A stretch of 64,000 nt of DNA, from assembly GCF_039535475.1 (NCBI RefSeq), contig NZ_BAAAXG010000002.1:62001-126000 (forward strand). Reading direction: 5' to 3'. Below the pieces are notes generated by a model that saw only the letters and a list, made by a program, of their open reading frames with translations, was not told the origin of the DNA and did not search any database. The translations under genes were made by a program, and so were the position numbers. Shown here in pieces: positions 35,171-48,400 of this stretch (positions within the stretch are counted from its first letter, which is position 1; each line of letters begins with the position of its first letter). The DNA comes from Streptomyces showdoensis (GTDB lineage Bacteria; Actinomycetota; Actinomycetes; Streptomycetales; Streptomycetaceae).

Positions 35171-35352
35171 CGCCGTCCCGGGCCCCGCCGTCGCGGCGGG
35201 GCCCGGGACGCTCGCCCGCCGAGGCGGGCGGTCCGGCCCGGACCGGCGGCTCCTCGGGCCTCGTGGTGCCGGGCGCGACGGGAGGGCGCCCGGTACCGTG
35301 GGCCGAGGGGAGGGACGACGCGTCGGCGCTACCCGAGGACGGACTCACCCAG

Positions 35353-36138
35353 GTGCCTTCCCGCGAACCCGACGACGACGCCGAGCCCCCCGCGGAACGC
35401 GACGGCGGCACCGAGGGCGCCCCACCGCGCCACCGGTGGCGCGGGCCGATCGGCACCTGGCCGGCGGTCGCGCTCACGGTGGCCGTGCTCGTCGCCGCCA
35501 ACTGGCTCCTGCACCGCTGGTCGGGCCCCGCGGAGCTCGTGACGGCCGTGGCGGTCAGCGCCGTGCTGCTCGGGGTGCTCCGCCGGGCCGGCGGCACCCT
35601 GGCCGACGCGGGCCTCGCCCCCGGCACCCTGGGCCGAGGCGCCCGCTGGGCACTGGCCCTGATCGGCCTGGTCGGCCTCGTCTACCTGGCCGGGGCGCTG
35701 CTGCCGGGCACCCGGGAGCTGTTCGAGGACCGGCGGTACGCGGGGCTGGACGGGGGCGAAGTGGCGCTGCGCGTGTTCGTGTACGTGCCCGTCGGCACCG
35801 TCCTCCTGGAGGAGACCGCCTTCCGGGGCGTCCTCTACGGGCTGGTGGCCCGGGTCCGGGGCCCGGTGGGCGCCACCGCGGTGTCGAGTCTCCTGTTCGG
35901 CCTGTGGCACGTGCTGCCGTCCCTGCACCTGTCGACCGCCAAGCCCGCCCTGACCACGGTGCTCGGCGACTCGGCGGCCGGCGCGGCCGTCGCGATCGGC
36001 GGGGCCGTGCTCTTCACGGCCGCCGCGGGCGTCCTCTTCTGCGAACTGCGCCGCCGCAGCGGCAGTCTGCTGGCGCCGATGGGGCTGCACTGGGCGGTCA
36101 ACGCGCTCGGCTACGCCGTCGGCTTCCTGCTGCGCTGA
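35353..36138 (+). CDS. CPBP-family intramembrane glutamic endopeptidase (Abi/CAAX type)
   Basis: A 261-residue membrane protein with about seven helices after an acidic, Arg-rich N-terminus. LLEETAFRGVLYGLVA is the CPBP motif with the catalytic Glu pair and Arg; SSLLFGLWHVLPSLH and LLAPMGLHWAVNALGYA carry the two conserved His motifs. These proteases cleave prenylated or membrane substrates, or confer bacteriocin immunity. A TACCGT -10 candidate lies at 35294-35299. The GTG start at 35353 is the first in-frame start after it but lacks a clear ribosome site, so the N-terminus is uncertain. Confidence 0.82.
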   Translation: MPSREPDDDAEPPAERDGGTEGAPPRHRWRGPIGTWPAVALTVAVLVAANWLLHRWSGPAELVTAVAVSAVLLGVLRRAGGTLADAGLAPGTLGRGARWALALIGLVGLVYLAGALLPGTRELFEDRRYAGLDGGEVALRVFVYVPVGTVLLEETAFRGVLYGLVARVRGPVGATAVSSLLFGLWHVLPSLHLSTAKPALTTVLGDSAAGAAVAIGGAVLFTAAAGVLFCELRRRSGSLLAPMGLHWAVNALGYAVGFLLR

Positions 36139-36147
36139 CCCGGCGGC

Positions 36148-38007
36148 TCACTCCGGCGGGCTGACGATCTCCTTCAGCCGCTCCAGGTCCTGCGGCGTGA
36201 ACCCGGCCGGCCGCATGACGGCGTCCCAGCCGTCCACGTACGCGGCCTTGTACGTGTGGCCGTGGCCGTCCGGCACCCCCGTGGAGAACGGAAGGTCGGC
36301 GGTGACCTGCCAGAACGTCACGAACGGGATCCACACCATCGAGCCGAGCACGTCGCTGCCGGGGGTCTCGCTGATCCAGTCGGGCTCCGAGAACGCCAGG
36401 TTCGGGCTCCACCAGACGATCGGGTCGGAGGGGTGCATCAGGTACAGCACTCGCGTCCCGTCCCACGGCCGGTCCGCCGGCGGGATCGCCGTGGCCGGGT
36501 CGTCCGTGAACCGTACGGTCCGCCCCTCCCTGTAGACCGGCTCGATCTCCGGGCTGCCCGGCTCGCGGTGGTCGCTGAACTCGCGGAAGAGGGTGTTGAA
36601 GTTGGGCGGCCCCGCGAACAGGGTGCCGGCCGTGCGGTTGCGCAGGTCGTACTCCCCGCTGAAGGCCGCCTCGCCGCCGAACGACCCCAGGCTCTCGCCC
36701 GCCACGAACAACCGCGGGCGGTGGTCCTGGGGCAGCTTGGACCAGACGCCGTAGACGGCGTCGAACAGTTCGCGGCCGGCCTCGCGGGCCTTGGACTGGT
36801 CGACCAGGTAGGAGAGCCACGACGGAAGGTACGAGTACTGCAGCGCCACACTGGCTGTGTCGCCGTCGGCGAGGTACTCGAAGGAGTCGACGGCGGCCGG
36901 GTCCACCCAGCCGCTCCCGGTGGTGGTCATGACCAGCAGGTTCGCCCGTTCGAAGCCGCCCGCACGCTGGAGGTCCGCGACCGCCCGCTCGGCCCGGCGC
37001 TCCGTGTCGTCCGCCGTCTCCAGACCGGCGTAGGCCCGGACCGGCTCCTGCGCCGCACGGTGCGTGAACGCGCCGATCTGCGCCGCCGTCGGCCCGCTGC
37101 CGGTGAAGGCCCGGCCCTGGTAGCCCAGCGTGTCCCACGGCACCAGCGAACCGGGCCCGCCCGAGCGCAGGGGAGAGACGGGCTGGTGCACGCCCTCCGG
37201 CGTCTTCGTGTCGCGCAGCGAGAAGGCCTCGTTGGCCGCGTTCACGATCCCCGCCAGCAGCACCCCGCTGAACGCCGACCAGGCCAGGGCCGCCACCAGG
37301 ATCCAGCCGACCGCCTTCGCGGCCTTCTCGCCGACCCAGCGCCCGAGGAGACGGGCCGCCCAGCGGTACAGGCGCCGCAGCCCCCGCCCGGCGAGCAGCA
37401 GCAGCCAGAAGACGAGCACGGCGACGAACGGGCAGGCCACGGTGGTGAGGGCGTTGTAGTCGGTGACGCCCATCAGCCCGCGGATCTCGTGCTGCCAGTA
37501 CTGGCCGAGCCCGAACGCGACCCCGAACAGCACGACCGCGGCGACGGCCAGGACCTGCCAGGACCGGCGCGCGGCGGGCCGGGCCTCCCGGTCGGCGAAC
37601 GCGCGCCACACGAAGGCGGCGACGACCCCGAGTCCGTACCCGATGGCCCCGCTGATGCCGGCGATCAGGCCCTGTAGGACGCCGCCGCGCGGGAGCAGCG
37701 AGGGGGTGAAGGAGAGACAGGCGAGGAGGAGCGCGCCCCAGCAGCCGGGGAGCGTGAGGCGAGGCGACCACCGGCGCTTCCCGTGCTCCCCGTCACCCGC
37801 CGGCGGTTCCCCGGCGGGCGGCGGTGCGTCCGTACCGGGAGGCGGTACGTCCCCACCGGGTGGCGGTGCGTCCGCATCGGGCGGCGGGCCGTCCGCACGG
37901 GGCGGCGGGGTGTCGTCCGCGGTGCCGGGCGCGGCCGGGTCGGGCCCGTCGCCGCCCTTCCGCCCGGACGGTCCGTCCGACGGGGAATCCGGCCGATCAG
38001 CACTCAT
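36148..38007 (-). CDS. membrane-anchored alpha/beta hydrolase (Abhydrolase_9 type)
   Basis: A 619-residue protein. A disordered Pro/Asp/Gly-rich N-terminus (about 1-75, with PPPGTDAPPP-like repeats) is followed by four to five membrane helices (LLLACLSFTPSLLPRGGVLQ, VAAVVLFGVAFGLGQYW, FVAVLVFWLLLLAGRGL, WILVAALAWSAFSGVLLAGI). An alpha/beta-hydrolase domain follows, with the nucleophile elbow RLFVAGESLGSFGGEAAF. The paired domains match the PF15420/PF10081 family of unknown substrate. GAGGAAGCC precedes the ATG. It is 83 bases downstream of the SulP gene in the same direction. Confidence 0.82.
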   Translation of the reverse strand: MSADRPDSPSDGPSGRKGGDGPDPAAPGTADDTPPPRADGPPPDADAPPPGGDVPPPGTDAPPPAGEPPAGDGEHGKRRWSPRLTLPGCWGALLLACLSFTPSLLPRGGVLQGLIAGISGAIGYGLGVVAAFVWRAFADREARPAARRSWQVLAVAAVVLFGVAFGLGQYWQHEIRGLMGVTDYNALTTVACPFVAVLVFWLLLLAGRGLRRLYRWAARLLGRWVGEKAAKAVGWILVAALAWSAFSGVLLAGIVNAANEAFSLRDTKTPEGVHQPVSPLRSGGPGSLVPWDTLGYQGRAFTGSGPTAAQIGAFTHRAAQEPVRAYAGLETADDTERRAERAVADLQRAGGFERANLLVMTTTGSGWVDPAAVDSFEYLADGDTASVALQYSYLPSWLSYLVDQSKAREAGRELFDAVYGVWSKLPQDHRPRLFVAGESLGSFGGEAAFSGEYDLRNRTAGTLFAGPPNFNTLFREFSDHREPGSPEIEPVYREGRTVRFTDDPATAIPPADRPWDGTRVLYLMHPSDPIVWWSPNLAFSEPDWISETPGSDVLGSMVWIPFVTFWQVTADLPFSTGVPDGHGHTYKAAYVDGWDAVMRPAGFTPQDLERLKEIVSPPE

Positions 38008-38090
38008 GGCTTCCTCCGCCGCCATGGTCCCGCGGCCCCGCCTCCGCTGCCACCCGGGCCGGGACCGCGCGCCGCCCCGCCCGTCACCGC

Positions 38091-39862
38091 TCACGGACGG
38101 CCGTTCGCGTTCCCGTTCCCGCTCGCCTCGCCGTTCCCGTACCCCTCCCGGACCTCGTCCGCGGGCGCCCACTCCGCCCCCGTCCGGCGTCGGTACGCGG
38201 CCACGGCCCCCTCGACGGTGGGGAAGAAGCGCCGGGGGTCGAGCGTGCGCGTGAGCCCGTACTGCTCGATCCTGCGCCGCACCGGGTCCTTGAGCTCGGC
38301 GAAGACCAGCCGCACGCCCTTCGCGTCGAGCTCCTCGTCCAGCTCCTCCAGCATGTCCGCGGCGGTGGTGTCCACGTCGGTCATCGGCTCGGCCGCGATC
38401 AGGATCCAGCGCGGCGGCGGGTCGGTGCCCGCCAGGCGCCGGATCTCGTCGCGGAAGGCCCGGGCGTTCGCGAAGACCAGCGGGGCGTCGAAGCGGTAGA
38501 TGACCAGGCCCGGCAGCCGCTGGGCCGCCGGGTGGGAGCGGACGTCGTGGTAGCCCTCCAGGCCCCCCACCCGCCCCAGCACCGTGCGGTACGGCCACCA
38601 CGAGCGGCGGAAGACGTTGAGGACGGACAGCGCCACGGCGACGCCGATCCCGGCCAGCACGCCGATCAGGGCCACCCCGACGAAGGCCGCGCAGCACAGC
38701 AGGAACTCGGTCCGGCGCTGTCGCCACAGCCGGACGGCGCCCGGGACGTCGGCCAGCGACAGCGAGGCGGTGATGACCACGGCGGCGAGGGCGGGCTGGG
38801 GGAGGTTGCGGAACAGCCCCGGCACCAGCACCAGCATGAGGACGATGAGCACCGCCCCGACGACCCCGGTGAGCTGGCTCCTGGCCCCCGCGCGCTCCGC
38901 GACCGCCGTACGGGATCCGCTGGTGCTCACCGGGAAGCCCTGGAAGGGGCCGGCCGCCAGGTTGGCCACGCCGATGGCGGCCATCTCCTGGTTGCCGCGC
39001 ACCTCCTGGCCCTGCCGGGCAGCGAAGGCCGAGGCGTTCGAGATGGTGTCGGCCAGGGACACCAGGGCGATCCCGAGCGCGCCGGCGAGCAGCAGCGACA
39101 GGTCGGCGAGGCGGACGTCGGGGATCGTGAAGGGCGGCAGGCCCTCGGGCAGTTCGCCGACCAGGGACACGCCGTGCTCGCCCAGGTCGAAGACGGTGGC
39201 GGCGGCGATCGACAGGACGACCATCACCAGCACCGCGGGGACCTTGGGCAGGAAGCGCTGGAGGACCAGGATGACGAGGATCCCGCCGCAGCCGACCGCG
39301 GCGGCGGCCGGCACCGTCGCCCCTTCGCCCAGCTTCCGCAGGAAGCCGGTGAACTCGCCGACCAGGTCGTCCGCCCCGACCGAGAAGCCGAGCAGTTTGG
39401 GTAGCTGGCCGATCAGGATGGTCAGCGCCAGGCCGTTCATGTAGCCGATCATGGTGGGTTTGGAGATCAGGTCGGCGACGAAGCCCAGCTTCGCGACCGA
39501 GGCCAGGATCATCACGGCCGCCACCATCAGCGCGAGCGCCGACGCCAGGGCGACCGCCCGCGCCGGATCCCCGTCGGCCTCCACCAGCGGCAGCACGGTC
39601 GCGGCGATCATCGGCCCGAGCGAGGAGTCCGGGCCGAGCACCAGGATCCGGGACGGCCCGGCCACCGCGTAGCCGAGCAGGCAGAGGACCGTCGTGTACA
39701 GGCCGGTGATGGGCGGCAGCCCCGCCAGTTCCGCGTACGCCATGCCCTGCGGCACCAGCAGGGTGGTGAGCACGACGCCCGCGACCAGGTCCTTGGCCAG
39801 CCACGCGCGCCGGTACGAGGCCAGCGCGCGGACCCCGGGGACCGCCCGGAACCGGAGGGGCT

Positions 39863-39866
<4 letters not shown>
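38091..39866 (-). CDS. SulP-family anion transporter with STAS domain
   Basis: A 591-residue membrane protein. The first helix region AKDLVAGVVLTTLLVPQGMA and GLPPITGLYTTVLCLLGYA form the SulP signature; ISNASAFAARQGQEVRGNQE and FPVSTSGSRTAVAERAGA are the conserved core motifs. A C-terminal STAS domain (about 440-560) contains LVIYRFDAPLVFANARAF. The family carries sulfate, bicarbonate or other anions. The GTG start overlaps the stop of the P-type ATPase gene by four bases, so the two are translationally coupled. The extreme C-terminus is Gly/Asn-rich. Confidence 0.9.
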
Positions 39867-42583
<2,717 letters not shown>

Positions 42584-42965
42584 CGTCCTGCCTCCGATCC
42601 GTGGCCGGCCCCGGCTCCGCAGCCGGCTCCGGACCGCGCGGCCCGCCGTCGGGCGCCGGGCCGGAGCCGCTCGCGCGGACGACGTCGAGCGCTTTCCGCG
42701 ACCGGCGTTCGACCAGGATGGGCAGGTACGCCCGGATCCTGGCCCGCTCGAAGTGGCCGTACGCACGGCGGACCGCGACCTCGACGGCGGCCGCGTCGAC
42801 CGAGGGGTAGGCGGCGGCGAGCCGGGCCACGAGGCCGTCCAGGGTGAACTCCTCGTCCGAGGAACCGGGCGCCGCGTCCGCGACCGCGTCCGGCGCGCAG
42901 GGACCGCCCGGACCGTCGCCGGAACCGTCCTCGCCGACGTACGGAGCCCGCTCCTCCACCGTCAT

Positions 42966-43295
42966 GGCCACACCGTTGCCACGTCCCACGACCTCCCGAC
43001 CGTAGAACCGCCCCACCCGCCGTCGCCGCGAGAGGGCCCGTCCCGCCCATTGTCGGCGCGGCCGGACAAGATCGCCCTCCGGCCGGGCCGAACCCGGTGT
43101 GTCCCGCCGAGGCCCGGAGGCACGCCGAAGGAACGGGGGCCTGGGGTGGTGGCCCGCACACGGGGGAACGGGGGCCGCCCGCGGTGGCCCGGTGGCTGGG
43201 CGGGCTCGTCGGGCTGTGCCGGTGAGCGTCGCTTGAGGAGCGGGCCGGGCGCGGCGTTAGCATCGGCACTCCGCCGACAACTGGAGTTCACCGCC
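42966..43295. other. 330-base divergent promoter region
   Basis: This gap separates the minus-strand three-helix gene and the plus-strand glycosyltransferase gene. It contains the minus -10 candidate at 42999-43004, a weak dyad TTGTC-N10-GACAA at 43050-43069, and the plus promoter described separately. No coding region was seen. Confidence 0.5.
43233..43263 (+). promoter_or_regulatory. promoter candidate for the GT2 gene
   Basis: TTGAGG (43233-43238) and TAGCAT (43258-43263) are 19 bases apart, a housekeeping-sigma pattern. The implied leader is about 25 bases and contains GGAG 9 bases before the ATG. Confidence 0.45.
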
Positions 43296-44171
43296 ATGCC
43301 TTTGCCGCGCATCGGAGTCGTCATCGTCACCATGGGCAACCGCCCGCGGGAGCTGGAGGCGCTGCTCGCTTCGGTGGAGAAGCAGGACGTCCCCGCGACC
43401 CGGGTGGTCCTGGTGGGCAACGCGACGCCCCTGACCGACGTCATGACGGACGCGACCAAGATCCCGCTGGAGGAGAACCTCGGCTGCCCCGGCGGCCGCA
43501 ACGTCGGCCTGGAGTTCCTGCGCGACTCGGGCGAGGTCGACGTCGTCGTCGAGCTGGACGACGACGGCCTGCTCATCGCCGACGACGTGTTCCGCACGGT
43601 CCAGCGGCTCTTCGCGGAGGACCCGGAGCTGGGGATCGTCGGCTTCCGGGTCGCCGACGAGCACGGGCACACCGAGCGGCGGTGGATCCCCCGGCTGCGG
43701 GCGGACGACCCGATGCGCGGCGGCGAGGTGACCGCCTTCCTGGGCGGCGGCCACGCCTTCTCGATGCCGATGCTCCGTCAGACCGGGCTGTGGCCGGGCG
43801 AGTTCTTCTTCACGCACGAGGAGTCCGACCTGGCCTGGCGCGCCCTGGACGCGGGCTGGAAGATCGTCTACGAGCCGGAGCTCGTCCTGCAGCACCCCCG
43901 GACCTCCCCGGCCCGGCACGCGGTCTACTACCGCAACACCGCCCGGAACCGCGTGTGGCTGGCCCGCCGCCGGCTCCCGGTCCCGCTGATCCCGGTCTAC
44001 CTCGGCGTGTGGATCCTCATCACCCTGCTGCGCACCCGGGAGGCGGCGGGCCTCAAGGCCTGGTGGGGCGGCTTCTTCGAGGGGGTGCGAACCCCCTGCG
44101 GCCCGCGGAAGGCGATGCGGTGGAGCACGGTCCGGCGCATGACGCGACTGGGCCGCCCGCCGATCCTCTGA
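43296..44171 (+). CDS. family 2 glycosyltransferase
   Basis: A 291-residue GT-A fold enzyme. IGVVIVTMGNRPRELEALLA begins the nucleotide-sugar domain; NLGCPGGRNVGLEFLRD is typical of the rhamnosyltransferase-like GT2 group; VVVELDDDGLLIADD provides the DXD-type metal site; and FFTHEESDLAWRALDAGWK is the catalytic-base region. One C-terminal helix (LIPVYLGVWILITLL) may anchor it to the membrane. It likely adds a sugar to a cell-surface glycan or lipid. It stands alone between divergent genes; donor and acceptor unknown. Confidence 0.85.
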   Translation: MPLPRIGVVIVTMGNRPRELEALLASVEKQDVPATRVVLVGNATPLTDVMTDATKIPLEENLGCPGGRNVGLEFLRDSGEVDVVVELDDDGLLIADDVFRTVQRLFAEDPELGIVGFRVADEHGHTERRWIPRLRADDPMRGGEVTAFLGGGHAFSMPMLRQTGLWPGEFFFTHEESDLAWRALDAGWKIVYEPELVLQHPRTSPARHAVYYRNTARNRVWLARRRLPVPLIPVYLGVWILITLLRTREAAGLKAWWGGFFEGVRTPCGPRKAMRWSTVRRMTRLGRPPIL

Positions 44172-44266
44172 CCGGCCGGTCCTCCGACCGCCGGGCGCAC
44201 GGGGCGGGCCGGCGGTCGAGCGGGATACGGCCTGTTTGCGCTGGGACTGCAACTGGCCGTCATTCT

Positions 44267-44292
44267 CTTGCACTCCTTGCGCTAGTCTTGCG
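44267..44292 (+). promoter_or_regulatory. leaderless promoter of the LacI gene with CTTGC repeats
   Basis: TAGTCT (44283-44288) ends 7 bases before the ATG, again a leaderless geometry. Three CTTGC-type repeats start at 44267, 44276 and 44287 (the last two CTTGCG, 11 bp apart) and cover this -10, so binding there would block transcription. TTGCG also recurs at the other promoters of the glucan locus. Confidence 0.5.
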
Positions 44293-44295
44293 TGT

Positions 44296-45306
44296 ATGAC
44301 GCGACGACTTGCTCAGGTGGCGAAAAAGGTGGGGGTCAGCGAGGCGACGGTCAGCCGTGTCCTCAACGGCAAGCCGGGAGTCTCCGAGGCCACCCGGCAG
44401 TCCGTGCTCACCGCCCTGGACGTGCTCGGCTACGAGCGCCCCACCCAGCTCAGGGGAGAGCGCGCCCGGCTCGTCGGACTCGTCCTGCCCGAGCTGCAGA
44501 ACCCCATCTTCCCGGCCTTCGCCGAGGTCATCGGCGGCGCCCTCGCCCAGCAGGGACTCACCCCGGTCCTCTGCACCCAGACCAAGGGCGGCGTCTCCGA
44601 GGCCGACTACGTGGACCTGCTCCTCCAGCAGCAGGTCTCCGGAGTGGTCTTCGCGGGAGGGCTGTTCGCCCAGGCCGACGCCCCGCACGACCACTACCAC
44701 CAGCTCGCCGAGCGCAACATCCCGGTCGTCCTCATCAACGCCTCCATCGAGGGGCTCGACTTCCCCTGCGTCGCCTGCGACGACGCCGTCGCCGTCGAAC
44801 AGGCCTGGCGCCACCTGGCCTCGCTCGGCCACGAGAAGATCGGGCTGCTCCTGGGCCCCGCCGACCACGTGCCCTCCCGGCGCAAGCTCCAGGCCGCGCG
44901 CGCCGCGGCCGAGGCGGCCGGCACCCCGCTGCCCGAGGAGCGAATCGTGCGCTCGATCTTCTCACTCGAAGGCGGGCAGGCCGCCGCCAACGGCCTGCTG
45001 GAGCAGGGTGTCACCGGCATCGTCTGCGCCAGCGACCCCCTCGCCCTGGGCGCCATCCGGGCCGCCCGCCGGCGCGGGCTCGTCGTCCCCGGCGACGTCT
45101 CGGTCGTCGGTTTCGACGACTCCGCCTTCATGAACTGCACCGAGCCGCCGCTGTCCACCGTGCGCCAGCCCATCGAGGCGATGGGCCGGGCCGCCGTCGA
45201 GCTGCTCTGCTCCCAGATCCAGGGCGTGCACTCGCACCCGGGCGAGCTGCTCTTCGAGCCCGAGCTCGTCGTGCGCGGCTCCACCGCCCCGCCGCCCGCC
45301 CGCTAG
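44296..45306 (+). CDS. LacI-family regulator of the alpha-glucan locus
   Basis: A 336-residue repressor. The N-terminal HTH and hinge read RLAQVAKKVGVSEATVSRVL and NGKPGVSEATRQSVLTALDV, then a sugar-binding PBP1 domain (LVGLVLPELQNPIFPAFAEV, GIVCASDPLALGAIRAARRR, VSVVGFDDSAFMNCTEPPLS). It is similar in feel to Streptomyces MalR/AglR-type maltose and alpha-glucoside regulators. It is followed by a strong terminator, then by two GH87 genes and a sugar ABC transporter. It likely represses the locus and is released by an alpha-glucoside. ATG without a ribosome site; leaderless. Confidence 0.9.
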   Translation: MTRRLAQVAKKVGVSEATVSRVLNGKPGVSEATRQSVLTALDVLGYERPTQLRGERARLVGLVLPELQNPIFPAFAEVIGGALAQQGLTPVLCTQTKGGVSEADYVDLLLQQQVSGVVFAGGLFAQADAPHDHYHQLAERNIPVVLINASIEGLDFPCVACDDAVAVEQAWRHLASLGHEKIGLLLGPADHVPSRRKLQAARAAAEAAGTPLPEERIVRSIFSLEGGQAAANGLLEQGVTGIVCASDPLALGAIRAARRRGLVVPGDVSVVGFDDSAFMNCTEPPLSTVRQPIEAMGRAAVELLCSQIQGVHSHPGELLFEPELVVRGSTAPPPAR

Positions 45307-45330
45307 CGGAGCGCCGTACCGCTTCCTCCT

Positions 45331-45382
45331 CAAAGGCACCGTTTCCTGCCGTCGCCCGACGGTTCCGGATGCGGTGCCTTTG
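45331..45382 (+). terminator. terminator after the LacI gene
   Basis: CAAAGGCACCG (45331-45341) pairs perfectly with CGGTGCCTTTG (45372-45382), and the loop contains a second stem CCGTC-GCCC-GACGG. Confidence 0.75.
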
Positions 45383-45445
45383 TCATTTCCCTGTCCGTTC
45401 CGTTGACACCGTCGTCATCCGGTAGAAACCTGTGCCACCAGAATC

Positions 45446-45480
45446 CGCAAAACTTTGACTAGATTACTCAAAAGATTGCG
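45446..45480. promoter_or_regulatory. candidate LacI operator before the first GH87 gene
   Basis: CGCAAAACTTTGA (45446-45458) and TCAAAAGATTGCG (45468-45480) form an imperfect dyad, 10 of 13 positions matching, with a 9-base spacer, in an AT-rich patch. The left arm recurs before the second GH87 gene as CGCAAAGAATTGA (48988-49000), sharing CGCAAA and TTGA. TTGACA at 45403-45408 is a possible -35. Confidence 0.5.
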
Positions 45481-45487
45481 AGTCACT

Positions 45488-48400
45488 GTGTACGGACGAC
45501 GACTGGCGATGGGGCTGCTGATCAGCGCCCTGATCGCCCTCGGGCTGTTGCCCGTTCCGGCCCACGCCGCCGCGGCGGCGGACACCGACCTCGCGCTCGG
45601 CAGGGCCGTCACCGCCTCCGGCGCCCTCGGCGGCTACCCGGCGGGCAACCTCACCGACGGCACCCAGGCCAGCTACTGGGAGGGACCCGCCGGCGCCTTC
45701 CCGCAATGGGCCCAGGTCGACCTCGGCGCGGCGGTCCGCGTCGACCGCGTCGTCCTCAAACTGCCCACCGGCTGGGAGGCCCGGGACCAGAACCTCGCCG
45801 TCCTCGGCTCCACCGACGGCAGCGCCTTCACCACCCTGGCCGGAGCCCAGGCCCGCCGCTTCGACCCGGCCGCCGCGAACGCCGTCTCCCTCACCCTGAG
45901 CGGCAGCCAGGTCCGGTACCTGCGCGTCCAGATCACCGCCAACACCGGCTGGAACGCGGCCCAGCTCTCCGCCCTGGAGGTCTACGGCGAGCCGGGCGGC
46001 ACCGTGCCGCCCGTCGGCGGCACCGACCTGGCCCGGGGCAAGCCGGTCGAGGCCACCTCGGTCACCCAGAACTACCAGGCCGCCAACGCCGTCGACGGCT
46101 CCACCGCCACCTACTGGGAGTCGGCCGGCTTCCCCGCGAGCCTCACCGTGAAGCTGGGCGCGGACGCCGAGCTCGCCGGCGTCGTGGTCAAGCTCAACCC
46201 CGACCCGGCCTGGGGCCCGCGCACCCAGTCCTTCGAGATCCTGGGCCGCGCCGCCGGCGCCACCTCCTTCACCACCCTCAAGGCGCGCGCCGACTACGCC
46301 TTCAGCCCCTCGTCCGGACAGAACACCGTCACCGTCCCCGTCACCGGCCGCTTCGCCGACGTCCGGCTCACCTTCCAGTCCAACACCGGCGCCCCCGGCG
46401 CCCAGGTCGCCGAGCTCCAGGTCCTCGGCACCGCCGCCCCCGCCCCCGACCTCGTCGTCACCGAGCTCGGCTGGACCCCGGCCGCCCCCACCGAGTCCGA
46501 CCCGGTCACCGTCCAGGCGACCGTCCGCAACGCCGGCACCGCCGCCGCCCCCGCCTCCTCGCTCGCCGTCAGCGTCGAGGGCGCCGTCGCGGGCACCGCC
46601 CAGGTCGCCTCCCTCCCGGCCGGGTCCTCCGCCACCGTCGCCGTCCCCGTCGGCCGCCGGTCCGTCGGCTCGTACACCGTCTCCGCCGCCGCCGACCCGG
46701 CCAACGCGGTCGCGGAGCTCGACGACACCAACAACAGCCGCACCGCCGCCTCGAAGCTGACCGTCGGTCAGAGCCCCGGCCCCGACCTCATGGTCACCGG
46801 CATCACCGCCAACCCCTCGGCCCCGGCCGTCGGCGCGCCCGTCTCCTTCACCGTCTCCGTCCTCAACCGGGGAACCACCGCCGTCCCGGCCGGCACGGTC
46901 ACCCGGCTCACCGCCGGCACCACCACCCTGAACGGCTCCACCGGCGCCGTCGCCGCCGGCCAGACCGCGACCGTCGCGATCTCCGGCACCTGGACCGCGA
47001 CCACCGGCGGGGTCACCCTGACCGCCACCGCCGACGCCACCGGCACCCTCACCGAGACCGACGAGACCAACAACGTCTTCAGCAAGTCCCTCGTCGTCGG
47101 CCGGGGTGCCGCCGTCCCGTACACCGAGTACGAGGCGGAGGACGCCCGCTACCAGGGCACCCTGCTCACCGCCGACCGGCTGCGCACCTTCGGGCACACC
47201 AACTTCGCCACCGAGTCCTCGGGCCGCCGGTCCGTCCGGCTCGACGCGAACGGGCAGTACGTCGAGTTCACCTCGGTCAACCAGGCCAACGCCCTCACCG
47301 TCCGCAACTCCGTCCCCGACGCCGCCGCCGGCGGGGGAGCGGAGGCCACCCTCAGCCTCTACGCGAACGACGTCTTCGTGCAGAAGCTGACCCTCTCCTC
47401 CAAGCACAGCTGGCTGTACGGCACCACCGACGACCCGGAGGGCCTGACCAACCGGCCCGGCGGCGACGCCCGCCGGCTCTTCGACGAGTCGCACGCCCTG
47501 CTCGCCCGGTCCTACCCGCCGGGCACCCGCTTCCGGCTCCAGCGGGACGGCGACGACCGGGCGGCGTTCTACGTGGTCGACCTGATCGACCTGGAGCAGG
47601 TGGCCCCGCCCACGCCGCAGCCGTCCGGCTGCGTCTCGATCACCGAGTACGGCGCCGTGCCCAACGACGGCATCGACGACACCGACGCCCTCCAGCGGGC
47701 CGTCACCGCCGACCAGAAGGGCGAGATCGGCTGCGTCTGGATCCCGGCCGGGCAGTGGCGGCAGGAGCAGAAGATCCTGACCGACGACCCGCTGAACCGG
47801 GGCCAGTACAACCAGGTCGGCATCCGTGACGTCACCATCCGGGGCGCCGGCATGTGGCACTCGCAGCTCTACACGCTGACCCCGCCGCAGAACGCGGGCG
47901 GCATCAACCACCCGCACGAGGGCAACTTCGGCTTCGACATCGACGACAACACCCAGATCTCCGACATCGCCATCTTCGGCTCCGGCACCATCCGGGGCGG
48001 CGACGGCAACGCCGAGGGCGGCGTCGGGCTCAACGGACGCTTCGGCAGGAACACGAAGATCAGCAACGTCTGGATCGAGCACGCCAACGTCGGCGTCTGG
48101 GTCGGCCGCGACTACTCCAACATCCCCGAGCTCTGGGGGCCGGGCGACGGCCTGGAGTTCAGCGGCATGCGGATCCGCGACACCTACGCCGACGGCATCA
48201 ACTTCGCCAACGGCACCCGCAACTCCACCGTCTACGACTCCTCCTTCCGCAACACCGGGGACGACGCCCTGGCCGTCTGGGCCAGCAAGTACGTCAAGGA
48301 CACCTCGGTCGACGTCGGCCACGACAACCACTTCCGCAACAACACCGTGCAGCTGCCCTGGCGGGCCAACGGCATCGCCGTCTACGGCGGCTACGGCAAC

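Noticed and set aside
36148..39804. One 1218-codon minus-strand frame that could suggest a SulP-hydrolase fusion
   Set aside because: Its upstream part is out of frame with the real SulP protein; the hydrolase has its own ATG with GAGGAA at 38007.
43050..43069. TTGTC-N10-GACAA dyad as an operator
   Set aside because: The arms are only 5 bases and the inner part does not pair; it is expected by chance at this length.
42966..43295. A DevR-type box before the P-type ATPase unit, by analogy with mycobacterial CtpF
   Set aside because: Only GGGACGGGCCCT on the minus strand is present, two bases shorter than the 14-base box found elsewhere, and without its core.
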